Origin: Desulfurellaceae bacterium
GTDB lineage: Bacteria; Desulfobacterota; Binatia; Bin18
DNA: 41,419 bases
Direction of reading: 5' to 3'
Assembly: GCA_021296095.1 (NCBI GenBank)
Contig: JAGWBB010000017.1
Location: forward strand, 44,859 to 86,277
Shown: in pieces, positions 24,244-31,404 of the stretch
How positions within the stretch are numbered: the stretch's first letter is position 1
How the letters are laid out: each line of letters opens with the position of its first letter
Program-made: the position numbers and the translations under genes
Notes under the pieces: generated by a model
Database searches by the model: none
Told to the model about the DNA's origin: nothing
What the model saw: the letters and a program-made list of their open reading frames with translations, nothing else

Positions 24244-24732
24244 TCAACGGCTATACGGTTCCTTGTATACTTCGTCCGGCTCATCCATCGGCGTTTCAAA
24301 CGACTTGGCAGCGTCGTTTCTTGCGATGACATCCTTGGTATAGATATTCACGTCCCACAGGGCCTCGCCGGCGCCGTCTCCATTCGTAAAGGTGAAGCGG
24401 ACCCAGTAGTTGCCGGCGCGAAACTGATCGAAGACGTTGAAATACTGACTCAGGGTCTCGACAAAGCGGTCCTTCTGAGAAGGCATGCCGGCTGTCCATG
24501 GCCCCAACTCCCAGGGCTGGCCGGCTCGGGCACTGTCCCGCGAGCGTTTCTCGATATTCGAGATCACGCTGAACAGCCCCTCTGCGGTATGCGATTTGAC
24601 CATCTGAATGGCCTGCTTTTCCTTAGCCCCCATCTCGGTCGGTTCACTGCATCCAGCGACCAGGGCCAGCCCAAGCACGGCCAGTAGCGGTGCCCTCAGC
24701 GCGTTCTTGATGTACTGCAATGTGGATTGCAT
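24244..24732 (-). CDS. Small lipoprotein of unknown function
   Basis: A 162-residue protein with a lipoprotein signal: basic start, hydrophobic segment APLLAVLGLALVAGC and lipobox LVAGC with C28 as the lipidated residue. It would be anchored to the membrane facing the periplasm. The mature part (EKQAIQMVKSHTAEGLFSVI, YWVRFTFTNGDGAGEALWDV) forms mixed helix and strand and shows no family I recognise. The start at 24732 has GGAG 9 bases upstream and begins right at the signal peptide, so the longer open frame is rejected. It ends tail-to-tail with the lipase gene and is divergent from the CRP/FNR gene. Confidence 0.75.
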   Translation of the reverse strand: MQSTLQYIKNALRAPLLAVLGLALVAGCSEPTEMGAKEKQAIQMVKSHTAEGLFSVISNIEKRSRDSARAGQPWELGPWTAGMPSQKDRFVETLSQYFNVFDQFRAGNYWVRFTFTNGDGAGEALWDVNIYTKDVIARNDAAKSFETPMDEPDEVYKEPYSR

Positions 24733-24916
24733 CCCCTCGCCCTCCAAATGAGCAGAATTCGGCCGGAGCGAACTGCTTGCGGCGCTCACGCTATCCGATC
24801 CCGACCGTTGCTCGGGGATTGTACAACGAAAGAGGCCCTCGGTCCATCAGCATAGCCGGCTTCGGATCGGTCTCTGACCGGAAAAGACGGAAACACAGCG
24901 GACCGCGTCTTGCTTT

Positions 24917-24936
24917 TGTGTCACCTAGGTGACACA
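24917..24936. promoter_or_regulatory. 20-bp perfect palindrome upstream of the CRP/FNR gene
   Basis: TGTGTCACCTAGGTGACACA is fully symmetrical. It contains TGTCA-N6-TGACA, the spacing of CRP-family sites, and lies 65 bases before the regulator's ATG. A closely related site is at 26173-26186. Probable autoregulatory site; it may also affect the divergent lipoprotein gene. Confidence 0.65.
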
Positions 24937-25000
24937 TAGAGAGACGACAATTACCGAGCCAGCCCCGCATGTTCCAGACACCCAAGCGAGACGAGGCAGA

Positions 25001-25705
25001 ATGACACGCCAACCCGTTCTGAATATCATGAGCCTACGTCGGATGAGGACGTTTGCCAGAGCTTCCGACCGCCAACTCAAGACCATTTTGTCCGAGATCA
25101 CCCTGGAGCGCTTCGAGCGCCGGACCACCCTCTTCCGCCAGGGCGACCCGTCCGACTCCCTGTACGTCCTGGTCTCCGGGGTGATCAAGCTATCGCTGCG
25201 CACCCCAGAGGGCGAGGATATTCTGGTCAGCCTGATTTCGCCGGGCGAACTGTTCGGCATCACCTCTCTGCTGCCCGGCATGCAGCGGCCGTTTCGGAGT
25301 GAGGCGTTCAGTGACTGCTGGGTCGGCCGCCTGTCGGCCGATACTCTGGTCAGCACCCTGCTGGGTGTTCCGTTTGCCGACTTCAGCGCGCTGATGGACG
25401 GGACGGTCAGCCGCTGGTTCGGCCTCCTGCACCGTTACGCCCACTTTCAGGGTCTCGACCTCCAGCATCGTCTGGCCTTTGCCCTGCTGGAGCTGGCGCA
25501 AAAATTCGGGGCTCAGGACTCGCGGGGCACGCTCCTGATTCTCCAACTCACCCACGAGGATTTGGCCGATTTGGTCGGCGCCTCGCGTCAAAAGGTCACC
25601 GAACACATGCGAACCCTGGAGCGCAAGGCTCTGCTCCAGCGGGAGGGACGCCGACTCATTGTGTCAACCCAGGGCCTGCGCGAACTGGTCCAGATTGAGC
25701 ACTAA
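25001..25705 (+). CDS. CRP/FNR family transcriptional regulator
   Basis: A 234-residue regulator: cyclic-nucleotide-like beta-roll (FRQGDPSDSLYVLVSGVIKL, 45-64; SPGELFGITSLL, 80-91), dimer helix, and C-terminal winged helix-turn-helix (LTHEDLADLVGASRQKVTEH, 183-202). There is no FNR-type N-terminal cysteine cluster, and the phosphate-contacting R-S-A triplet of cAMP binders is not clear, so the ligand is unknown. In the recognition helix R196-Q197 replaces the CRP pair Arg-Glu, which fits the TGTCA half-sites found upstream. The ATG at 25001 has GAGG 4 bases upstream; a GTG 72 bases earlier lies inside the palindrome and is unlikely. Confidence 0.85.
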   Translation: MTRQPVLNIMSLRRMRTFARASDRQLKTILSEITLERFERRTTLFRQGDPSDSLYVLVSGVIKLSLRTPEGEDILVSLISPGELFGITSLLPGMQRPFRSEAFSDCWVGRLSADTLVSTLLGVPFADFSALMDGTVSRWFGLLHRYAHFQGLDLQHRLAFALLELAQKFGAQDSRGTLLILQLTHEDLADLVGASRQKVTEHMRTLERKALLQREGRRLIVSTQGLRELVQIEH

Positions 25706-25727
25706 AAAAGGGGCTGCACGCAGCCCC
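25704..25727 (-). terminator. Intrinsic terminator of the phasin-like gene
   Basis: On the minus strand GGGGCTG (25727-25721) and CAGCCCC (25716-25710) form a 7-base stem with a 4-base loop, followed by six T residues (25709-25704). It starts 33 bases after the phasin-like stop. The T-run overlaps the CRP/FNR stop codon on the other strand. Confidence 0.85.
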
Positions 25728-25760
25728 TGTGGATACGACACACGCCAAGATGCCAAAGGA

Positions 25761-26066
25761 CTAGAGGCCGACCTTGTCTTCGGTCGACTTGTCCAGCTGC
25801 CACAGTTGGCGCGCCAGGCTTGTTGAGGAACCAACGAGCTGCTTGGCCAGCGAAAGCTGGGCCTCAACCATCGGTGCCATCGGGGTTTCCTTGGCCCAGG
25901 CGGTGGTTTTTTCGCTCATCTCCAGGGCTTGACTCGCCCATTTCTCGCTGTTGTCAATATACTGCGCGGCCATCTCTCGCATCGGCGCCAGCATCGGCAG
26001 ATTGGGCAGGTTCAGTTCGCCACACATCTTGCTGAAAGGATTATTGGTCCACATATTCTCGGCCAT
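25761..26066 (-). CDS. Phasin-like granule/lipid-droplet coat protein
   Basis: A 101-residue protein, mostly amphipathic helix with many Met, Ala, Gln and Lys residues (APMREMAAQYIDNSEKWASQ; AQLSLAKQLVGSSTSLARQL). It lacks a signal peptide, TM helix or enzyme motif. The make-up, the length and the pairing with a small XRE regulator fit phasins and related proteins that coat polyester or neutral-lipid granules. AGGAGG is about 9 bases upstream. It has the shared promoter/operator element, a CRP-type site near -62, and its own terminator, so it is a highly controlled single-gene unit. The function is inferred from composition and context rather than from a strong family match. Confidence 0.65.
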   Translation of the reverse strand: MAENMWTNNPFSKMCGELNLPNLPMLAPMREMAAQYIDNSEKWASQALEMSEKTTAWAKETPMAPMVEAQLSLAKQLVGSSTSLARQLWQLDKSTEDKVGL

Positions 26067-26123
26067 GGTATTGTCCTCCTCTGATCGCGTTCACCTGTCC
26101 GGTGCTTGCTTGCTTTCCGATAG

Positions 26124-26155
26124 ATGCTAGCTCAATCCGCTAACTTTTGCAAGCA
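26124..26155 (-). promoter_or_regulatory. Shared promoter/operator element of the phasin-like gene
   Basis: Minus strand: TGCTTGCA (26155-26148), 16 bases, GCTAGCA (26131-26125). -35 TTGCAA (26147-26152) and -10 TAGCAT (26124-26129) are 17 bases apart. Predicted start is near 26117, giving a 50-base leader that contains the ribosome site. An extra pair of TGCTTGC-like half-sites (26103-26113) lies just past the start. Confidence 0.7.
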
Positions 26156-26172
26156 AAACAGCCACCAAAAGC

Positions 26173-26186
26173 GTCACCTGGGTGAC
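26173..26186. promoter_or_regulatory. CRP-type site upstream of the phasin-like promoter
   Basis: GTCACCTGGGTGAC is the same dyad as at 24917-24936 with one central change. Its centre is about 62.5 bases before the predicted phasin start, the classic class I activator position. It lies between the XRE stop and the phasin promoter. Confidence 0.55.
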
Positions 26187-26189
26187 ACA

Positions 26190-26558
26190 TTAGACCGATT
26201 CTTCGCTTTCGTTGACCTTACGGAATGAGCGGTACATGTCGATCAGCATTTCCCGCTGCCGAGCCGACAGCTGGGGATCGTGCATGACCGCTTTGACCAC
26301 ATCGCTGTCTTCGGTTTCCTGGGGGTCCAGAATACCGGCCTGGGTATACAGGGTTTCGGCCGAAATTTTGAGTCCCTTGGCCAGAGACTGGAGGATCATG
26401 CTGCTCGGCATGCGCAGGCCGCGCTCAATCTGGCTCAAATAGGGGTTGGAAATGCCGCACAAATCGGCCAGCTGGCGGATGGACAGCTGGGACAGCTCGC
26501 GCTGACGGCGCAGAAACTCGCCCAGGCTCGCATACGGATCGGGTTTTTTTGCAGACAT
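26190..26558 (-). CDS. XRE family regulator resembling lipid-droplet regulator MLDSR
   Basis: A 122-residue DNA-binding protein. The helix-turn-helix covers residues 14-68 (LGEFLRRQRELSQLSIRQLA, GISNPYLSQIERG), followed by ISAETLYTQAGILDP and a conserved C-terminal helix (HDPQLSARQREMLIDMYRSF). The whole layout matches the small XRE regulators next to phasin and lipid-droplet genes, such as MLDSR of Rhodococcus, which represses a droplet-protein gene and is released by binding the droplet. The ATG at 26558 has no Shine-Dalgarno and lies next to the predicted transcription start, so the message should be leaderless. The shared element directly upstream implies autoregulation. Confidence 0.8.
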   Translation of the reverse strand: MSAKKPDPYASLGEFLRRQRELSQLSIRQLADLCGISNPYLSQIERGLRMPSSMILQSLAKGLKISAETLYTQAGILDPQETEDSDVVKAVMHDPQLSARQREMLIDMYRSFRKVNESEESV

Positions 26559-26564
26559 GCGCTC

Positions 26565-26597
26565 AGTGCTAGCGCACTTTGCTTGCGGATGCAAGCA
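26565..26597 (-). promoter_or_regulatory. Shared promoter/operator element of the XRE gene
   Basis: Minus strand: TGCTTGCA (26597-26590), 16 bases, GCTAGCA (26573-26567). -35 TTGCAT (26589-26594) and -10 TAGCAC (26566-26571) are 17 bases apart. It also contains the dyads TGCTTGC-N4-GCAAGCA (26580-26597) and AGTGC-N4-GCACT (26565-26578). Predicted start 26559. Confidence 0.7.
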
Positions 26598-26615
26598 GTC
26601 GTGGCCGCCGGCAGG

Positions 26616-27500
26616 TCACTCGAGCGGCATTCCGGCCGCCTTGGCCCGCTCCAACACGATGCGTTCGATGTCGGCAATCGGACCGTCAATCATCCGCCCC
26701 TGGAAGGCCACCGCCCCCTTGCCCTCGGCCACCGCCTGCTCGAAAGCCGCAACTAGGTCTCGGGCATAGGCGACCTCTTCGGCGGTCGGGGTATAAACCG
26801 CATTCACCGGCTCGACCTGGCTGGGATGGATACACGCCTTACCCTCATAGCCGAGCTGTTTGCCCTGACGGGTTTCGGCCTCCAAGCCCTCCGCATCGCG
26901 AATATCCAGATACACATTATCGATCGGCACGATGCCGGCCGCTTTGGCCGCGGTCACCACCTGGCAGCGGGCGTGCAGGACAATCCCGTCGATCGACGGG
27001 GCGGCCGCAATGCCCATCGCCAGCGAAAAATCCCCATGCCCGAAGGCCATGCCGGCCAATCGCGGGCTGGCCTGGGCCAGGCTGAAGGCGTTGCCAATCG
27101 CCTGTGGCTGTTCGATCAGCGGCAGCAGCACGACCGAGCCCGGCTCGCGCCCGGCCCGTTCCTCGGCCAGAGAGACCAGCTTATCGACAAACCGGATACC
27201 CTCGACCGTATTGGTCTTGGGCACGACCAGCCCGTCCGCCCCGGCCTCGACCATGGCCAGCACGTCATCCAGAAAGTACGGCGTATCGAGGTCGTTGATG
27301 CGCACCGTCCGCTCGAAGCGCGCAAAGCCGCTATCGCTCAACACGTCTGTGAGCGTCTCACGGGCAACGGCTTTGCGTTCCGGGGCGACGGCGTCTTCGA
27401 GGTCGAAGATCAGGCTATCGGCCTGGGAACTCTGGGCTTTGACAAAAAACCGCTCGCTACTGGCCGGGACAAACAACAGACTACGGCGGAGACGTGACAT
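26616..27500 (-). CDS. HpcH/HpaI aldolase/citrate lyase family protein (CitE-like CoA-ester lyase)
   Basis: A 294-residue TIM-barrel lyase of the CitE/malyl-CoA lyase type. Seen: RSLLFVPASSERF start, DSLIFDLEDAV (28-38), R67 in TVRIND, metal ligands E130 (LIEQP) and D157 (GHGDFS), and GYEGKACIHPSQV near the end. Such enzymes cleave or form beta-hydroxyacyl-CoA such as malyl-, citramalyl- or methylmalyl-CoA. It is the last gene of a four-gene operon, 28 bases behind a CaiB CoA-transferase. That pair suggests activation of a dicarboxylic or hydroxy acid to its CoA ester followed by C-C cleavage. Confidence 0.85.
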   Translation of the reverse strand: MSRLRRSLLFVPASSERFFVKAQSSQADSLIFDLEDAVAPERKAVARETLTDVLSDSGFARFERTVRINDLDTPYFLDDVLAMVEAGADGLVVPKTNTVEGIRFVDKLVSLAEERAGREPGSVVLLPLIEQPQAIGNAFSLAQASPRLAGMAFGHGDFSLAMGIAAAPSIDGIVLHARCQVVTAAKAAGIVPIDNVYLDIRDAEGLEAETRQGKQLGYEGKACIHPSQVEPVNAVYTPTAEEVAYARDLVAAFEQAVAEGKGAVAFQGRMIDGPIADIERIVLERAKAAGMPLE

Positions 27501-27528
27501 GGAACACCTCTTCCCCTAGACGGAGCGC

Positions 27529-28731
27529 TCAAATCACTCCCGACTCTTTCAGCTCGGCCAGACGCTCGGGCGTCAGGCCCAATTTGCCACAGTAGATCTC
27601 TTCGTTGTGGGTTCCCATGTGGGTCGGACCGGTCCAGCGGATCGCGCCCGGCGTCCGGCTCAGGGTCGGCACCACATTTTGCATTTTGAGCGGGCCCAGC
27701 TCCGGGTCTGTGACCGTGGTCACCGTTTCCCGGGCCTGGAAGTGGGGATCGGCCAGGATAGCCTCAATATCGTACACCGCCACGGCCGCGCAGTCGTACT
27801 GGTCAAACTGTCTGAGCGCCGCTTCAAGCGTCTGCTGGGCAATCCAGCCGCCCACAATCGCATCGACCTGGTCAATATTTTCGATCCGCGCCCGGTTATC
27901 CTTGAAACGTGGATCGTGGATCAGGTCGGGCTGGCCTATGGCGGCAAACACCCGTCCGGCCAGGGCGTGGGCGTTGGCCGACAGGGCCAGCCACTTGCCG
28001 TCTTCGGTCTTATAGATATTGCGCGGCGCGCCAATGGACGGCACGCGGTTGCCGGTCCGCTGCTGGATGATGCCCAGCTGGTCATAGCTCAGCGCCTGAT
28101 CTCCGGTCAGGGTGAAAATCGGTTCCATCACGCTCAGATCAATCATCTGGCCGGTGCCGCTGTGATGATCGCGTTCATACAGGGCAAACATCACCGACCA
28201 GGTCCCGAACTGGCCGGCCACGGCATCCGCCAGCCCAAAGCCCGGCAGGGTCGGCGGCCCGTCCGGCTGGCCGGTGATATGGGCAAAACCGCTCATCGCC
28301 TCGGCCAGGGTCCCGAAGCCGGGTTTGTCCTTATACGGGCCGGTCTGGCCAAAGCCCGACACCCGGACCACTATCAGCCGGGGGTTCAGGGCGTGCAAGA
28401 CCTCCCAGCCCAGCCCCCAGCGTTCGAGCGTGCCGGGCCGGAAATTTTCGGTCAGCACGTCGGCATCGGCGACCAGCTGTTTGAGGATGTCCTGGCCCTC
28501 GGGTTTGCCCAGGTCCAGGGTCACGCACTTTTTATTGCGGTTGGTGATCTTCCACCACAGCGGAATCCCATCCTTGGCCGCCCCCAGCGAGCGCAGGCTG
28601 TCGCCCAGCCGGGGGTGCTCAACCTTGATGACCTCGGCGCCGAAATCGCCCATGTTCTGGGAAATCGTCGGCGAGGCAAACAGGACGGAAATATCAACAA
28701 CCTTGAGTCCTTCGAGCGGGAGTCGTGGCAT
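27529..28731 (-). CDS. CaiB/BaiF family type III CoA-transferase
   Basis: A 400-residue type III CoA-transferase, an interlocked dimer that moves CoA between carboxylic acids through an aspartyl-CoA intermediate. Conserved: LEGLKVVDIS start, FGAEVIKVEHP (30-40), NRNKKCVTLDL, ADVLTENFRPG (90-100), SGFGQTGPY (125-133), and the catalytic aspartate D169 in GFGLADAVAG. It is the third gene of the SDR-AKR-CaiB-CitE operon, 46 bases behind the AKR gene. It most likely activates the acid that the next enzyme cleaves; donor and acceptor are unknown. Confidence 0.9.
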   Translation of the reverse strand: MPRLPLEGLKVVDISVLFASPTISQNMGDFGAEVIKVEHPRLGDSLRSLGAAKDGIPLWWKITNRNKKCVTLDLGKPEGQDILKQLVADADVLTENFRPGTLERWGLGWEVLHALNPRLIVVRVSGFGQTGPYKDKPGFGTLAEAMSGFAHITGQPDGPPTLPGFGLADAVAGQFGTWSVMFALYERDHHSGTGQMIDLSVMEPIFTLTGDQALSYDQLGIIQQRTGNRVPSIGAPRNIYKTEDGKWLALSANAHALAGRVFAAIGQPDLIHDPRFKDNRARIENIDQVDAIVGGWIAQQTLEAALRQFDQYDCAAVAVYDIEAILADPHFQARETVTTVTDPELGPLKMQNVVPTLSRTPGAIRWTGPTHMGTHNEEIYCGKLGLTPERLAELKESGVI

Positions 28732-28777
28732 GACTGGCCATTCCTTCTGTGGCGATCGGGTGCGGGGCTGGCAGGCG

Positions 28778-29776
28778 TCACTCCCGCTCTAACCACACAT
28801 CCGGCGCGGTCTCAACCCCGCGTCGGGCAAAGATGGCGCTGATCTCCGCCATATCCACCTCTGAAATCTCCCAGCCCAGGGCGCCGGTATTGTCCTCGAC
28901 CTCGGCCTTGTTGCGGCAGCCGACCAGGGCGGTGCTGACCACCGGGTTGGACGTTGTCCAGCGCAGGGCAAACTGCGGCAGGCTTTTGCCATAGCCGGCG
29001 GCCATGCCTTTGAGTTCTTCAACCGCAGCGATATTGCGGGGGAAGTAGTCGGGCCCGAACAGGGTCTGGAACAGATTGATGCCACCCATCCGGCCCTGGC
29101 GGGAACGCCAGTCGTCCGACTCAAAGTTCATATCCGCGCTGAAGGTCCCGGTCAGCAGCCCGTAGGCCAGGGAGCCGTAGGCCATGACCCCGATCTGCTG
29201 CTCATGACAGTAGGGAAAGATCTCTTTGTGCATGCGCTGGTCAAACATATTCCAGCAGTACTGGGCCACATCGACCCGGCGGGTCTGCATGCAGGTCTCG
29301 ATCTGCTGGCGCCGGAAGTTGGAGATGCCGACAAAGCGGACCTTGCCCTGCTGGACCACATCGTCGAGCGCGCGCATGGTCTCCTCAAACGGGGTGTTCA
29401 CGTCCGGCCAGTGGACCAAATAGACGTCAACGTAGTCGGTGTCGAGGTTGGTCAGGCTTTTTTCGATAGAATCCATCACCCGCTGGTGGCTGCTGTCGCG
29501 GAAGTTCGGCGCCTCCTGATAGCCGACCCCGAATTTGGTGACTACGATGGCGTCTTTGCGCCGTGTGCCGAGCGCCTTGGCCAGCGATTTTTCCGAGGCG
29601 CCAAAGCCGTAGGCTTCGGCCGTGTCAAAGCAATTGATGCCGAGGTCGAGGCCGCGCTGGACCGCTTCGATGAACTGACTCTCCTCGATACTGCCGTAGC
29701 CGCCGCCAATCTCCCAGCACCCGATGCCAATGGCCGAGACCTGTAGACCCGTGTTTCCAAACGCCCGATATTCCAT
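28778..29776 (-). CDS. Aldo/keto reductase
   Basis: A 332-residue NADPH-dependent aldo/keto reductase. The catalytic tetrad is D51 and Y56 (FDTAEAYGFGASE), K81 (VVTKFG) and H122 (LVHWPD), all in place. The C-terminal region NPVVSTALVGCRNKAEVEDN is the usual cofactor-binding segment. It is similar in form to the YajO/general-stress AKR group. AAGGAGA is 5 bases before the ATG. It is the second gene of the operon and begins 24 bases after the SDR stop, so the pair may interconvert carbonyl and alcohol forms of one pathway intermediate. Confidence 0.9.
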   Translation of the reverse strand: MEYRAFGNTGLQVSAIGIGCWEIGGGYGSIEESQFIEAVQRGLDLGINCFDTAEAYGFGASEKSLAKALGTRRKDAIVVTKFGVGYQEAPNFRDSSHQRVMDSIEKSLTNLDTDYVDVYLVHWPDVNTPFEETMRALDDVVQQGKVRFVGISNFRRQQIETCMQTRRVDVAQYCWNMFDQRMHKEIFPYCHEQQIGVMAYGSLAYGLLTGTFSADMNFESDDWRSRQGRMGGINLFQTLFGPDYFPRNIAAVEELKGMAAGYGKSLPQFALRWTTSNPVVSTALVGCRNKAEVEDNTGALGWEISEVDMAEISAIFARRGVETAPDVWLERE

Positions 29777-29800
29777 ACATTTCTCCTTGTTACGGCTGCC

Positions 29801-30547
29801 TCAGCGGGCAATAAACCCGCCGTCGATAACCAGCTCTGTTCCGGTCACGAACGACGCCTCGGGTGAGGCCAGATACAGCACGCCATAGGCGATTTCATCC
29901 GCCTCGGCGATGCGCTTCATCGGGTGAGCATCGACCGCACGCTGTTTCCACTTTTCGCCGAACGGATTCAGGATCTCGGTATCCACCCCGCCCGGATGCA
30001 CCGAGTTGACCCGAATATTTTCTTCGGCGTACTGCACCGCCGCAGTCTTGGTCAGCAGGCGCACCCCGCCCTTGCTGGCGTGGTAGGCCGGCAGGCCGCC
30101 GCCGCCAACCATGCCGGCGATGGACGAGATATTGATGATTGAGCCGTGGCCGGCCGTGCGCATGGCCGGCACGACATACTTCATGCCCAGGAAGACCCCG
30201 GTCAGATTAACCGCCAGCGTCCGGTGCCAGGCGTCCAGGGGGGTCTGTTCAATACCCCGGTCCTCACGCAGCCCGATCCCGGCATTGTTGACCAGGATCG
30301 TCACCCGGCCAAAGGTGTTGACGCCGGTTTCGACAACCCGTTTCCATTCGTCCTCTTGGGAGACGTCATGCTTGAGGAACAGGGCGGCCGGTCCGATCTC
30401 TCCGGCGACCTGCTGGCCCAACTCGTCCAGGATATCGGTCAGGACCACTTTCGCTCCTTCTTGGGCGAACAGACGCGCCTCAGCCTCACCCTGCCCGCGG
30501 GCCGCTCCGGTGATAATCGCCACCTCACCCTCAAGTCGTCCGGCCAT
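29801..30547 (-). CDS. Short-chain dehydrogenase/reductase (SDR), first gene of operon
   Basis: A 248-residue classical SDR: TGAARGQG (13-20), D38 after the second strand, favouring NAD, VNNAG (86-90), catalytic S142, Y155 and K159 (YHASK), and VIDGGFIAR at the end. The length is standard. AAAGGAGG lies 8 bases before the ATG, and a good promoter lies 50 bases upstream. It leads the operon SDR-AKR-CaiB-CitE and probably oxidises a hydroxyl group of the compound that the CoA-transferase and lyase then handle. The substrate is inferred from context only. Confidence 0.9.
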   Translation of the reverse strand: MAGRLEGEVAIITGAARGQGEAEARLFAQEGAKVVLTDILDELGQQVAGEIGPAALFLKHDVSQEDEWKRVVETGVNTFGRVTILVNNAGIGLREDRGIEQTPLDAWHRTLAVNLTGVFLGMKYVVPAMRTAGHGSIINISSIAGMVGGGGLPAYHASKGGVRLLTKTAAVQYAEENIRVNSVHPGGVDTEILNPFGEKWKQRAVDAHPMKRIAEADEIAYGVLYLASPEASFVTGTELVIDGGFIAR

Positions 30548-30603
30548 GGGGAATGCCTCCTTTATCTCTCAGTGTCTTTCGATCTGTCAGCAGTTCTCCC
30601 CAG

Positions 30604-30632
30604 GCTATATCTGGCCGGACGCAGCCGGACAA
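30604..30632 (-). promoter_or_regulatory. Sigma70-like promoter of the SDR-AKR-CaiB-CitE operon
   Basis: Minus strand TTGTCC (30627-30632) and TATAGC (30604-30609) with exactly 17 bases between. Predicted start near 30597, leader of 50 bases. Confidence 0.55.
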
Positions 30633-30660
30633 GGGTTGCGGCAGACAGGCCGCTCACTCT

Positions 30661-31371
30661 CTACGGCCTGTCCACAAATAGCTGGGTGAGGTAGATGAAC
30701 CCGCCCTCCCCGCGTGCGCTACCAACGCCGGTCAGGTCGAATTCACCCTCAATCGTCTTCCGATGGTTCTCGCTGCCCAGCCAGCCGTTGAGAGCGCGCC
30801 GGGGGGCGCGGTGGACCGGAGCATTGTTGAAGGCGATGTTTTCCGCAAATGTCTTGAGTCGGATGATATCCTGCGCGGCTCGCATGCGGATCGGCGCACC
30901 GGCATGGCTGAAGCTGCTCCGCCCGGTCGCCATGGCCCGGCTGTGCTGACGCGCAATCGCCGCCAGCGCTTCACTGTACTCCAGCGCTGGAAGCCCAATC
31001 GAAACCCGATAGTCGTTGACCAAGTCGTACGTACGCCGCTCAATATCTTGCCCGGCCAGGATACCCGGACGGTCCGGGACGCCGGCGCTCGGACTGTCTG
31101 CCTGCCCGGGAGGCAACTCGGCGCGATGAGGTTGGTCTCCTGACCGCTCCCCAGTGACGAGGCGCCTGGCCGGCTCCCAGCGGCCGAGCGCAGCAATGCC
31201 CACGGCACCGAGGCTCACGATGGTCAGCAGCACAACCACACCTTCGACGTTCCAGCCTTGCCGACGAGAAGAGGTGACGGGACCGGAAGATCTTGGCAAG
31301 CGCGCCCTGCAAGATGCACAGAAGCGGGCTTGGTCTGTGTTGTGTCGGCCGCATGACTGACAACGCTTCAT
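30661..31371 (-). CDS. CAP/SCP-domain protein with N-terminal zinc ribbon and membrane anchor
   Basis: A 236-residue protein built of three parts. Residues 4-21 form a CxxC...CxxC zinc ribbon (C4, C7, C18, C21). Residues 43-62 are one hydrophobic helix. After a polar linker, residues from about 112 to the end form a CAP (SCP/PR-1) domain, with YDLVNDYRVSIGLPAL, AIARQHSRAMA, FAENIAFNN and GWLGSENHRKTI. The ribbon would face the cytoplasm and the CAP domain the outside. Bacterial CAP proteins have no settled function. A run of AGGAGG precedes the ATG. The gene is alone between the operon and the toxin-antitoxin region. Confidence 0.8.
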   Translation of the reverse strand: MKRCQSCGRHNTDQARFCASCRARLPRSSGPVTSSRRQGWNVEGVVVLLTIVSLGAVGIAALGRWEPARRLVTGERSGDQPHRAELPPGQADSPSAGVPDRPGILAGQDIERRTYDLVNDYRVSIGLPALEYSEALAAIARQHSRAMATGRSSFSHAGAPIRMRAAQDIIRLKTFAENIAFNNAPVHRAPRRALNGWLGSENHRKTIEGEFDLTGVGSARGEGGFIYLTQLFVDRP

Positions 31372-31404
31372 CCTCCTCCTCCTGTTGCTCCGCTTTTCGG
31401 CTAG

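Noticed and set aside
24929-25000. GTG start that would lengthen the CRP/FNR protein by 24 residues
   Set aside because: It sits inside the palindromic operator, lacks a ribosome site, and adds no conserved sequence.
27607-28842. Long plus-strand frame opposite the CaiB gene
   Set aside because: Antisense shadow of a well-conserved CoA-transferase.
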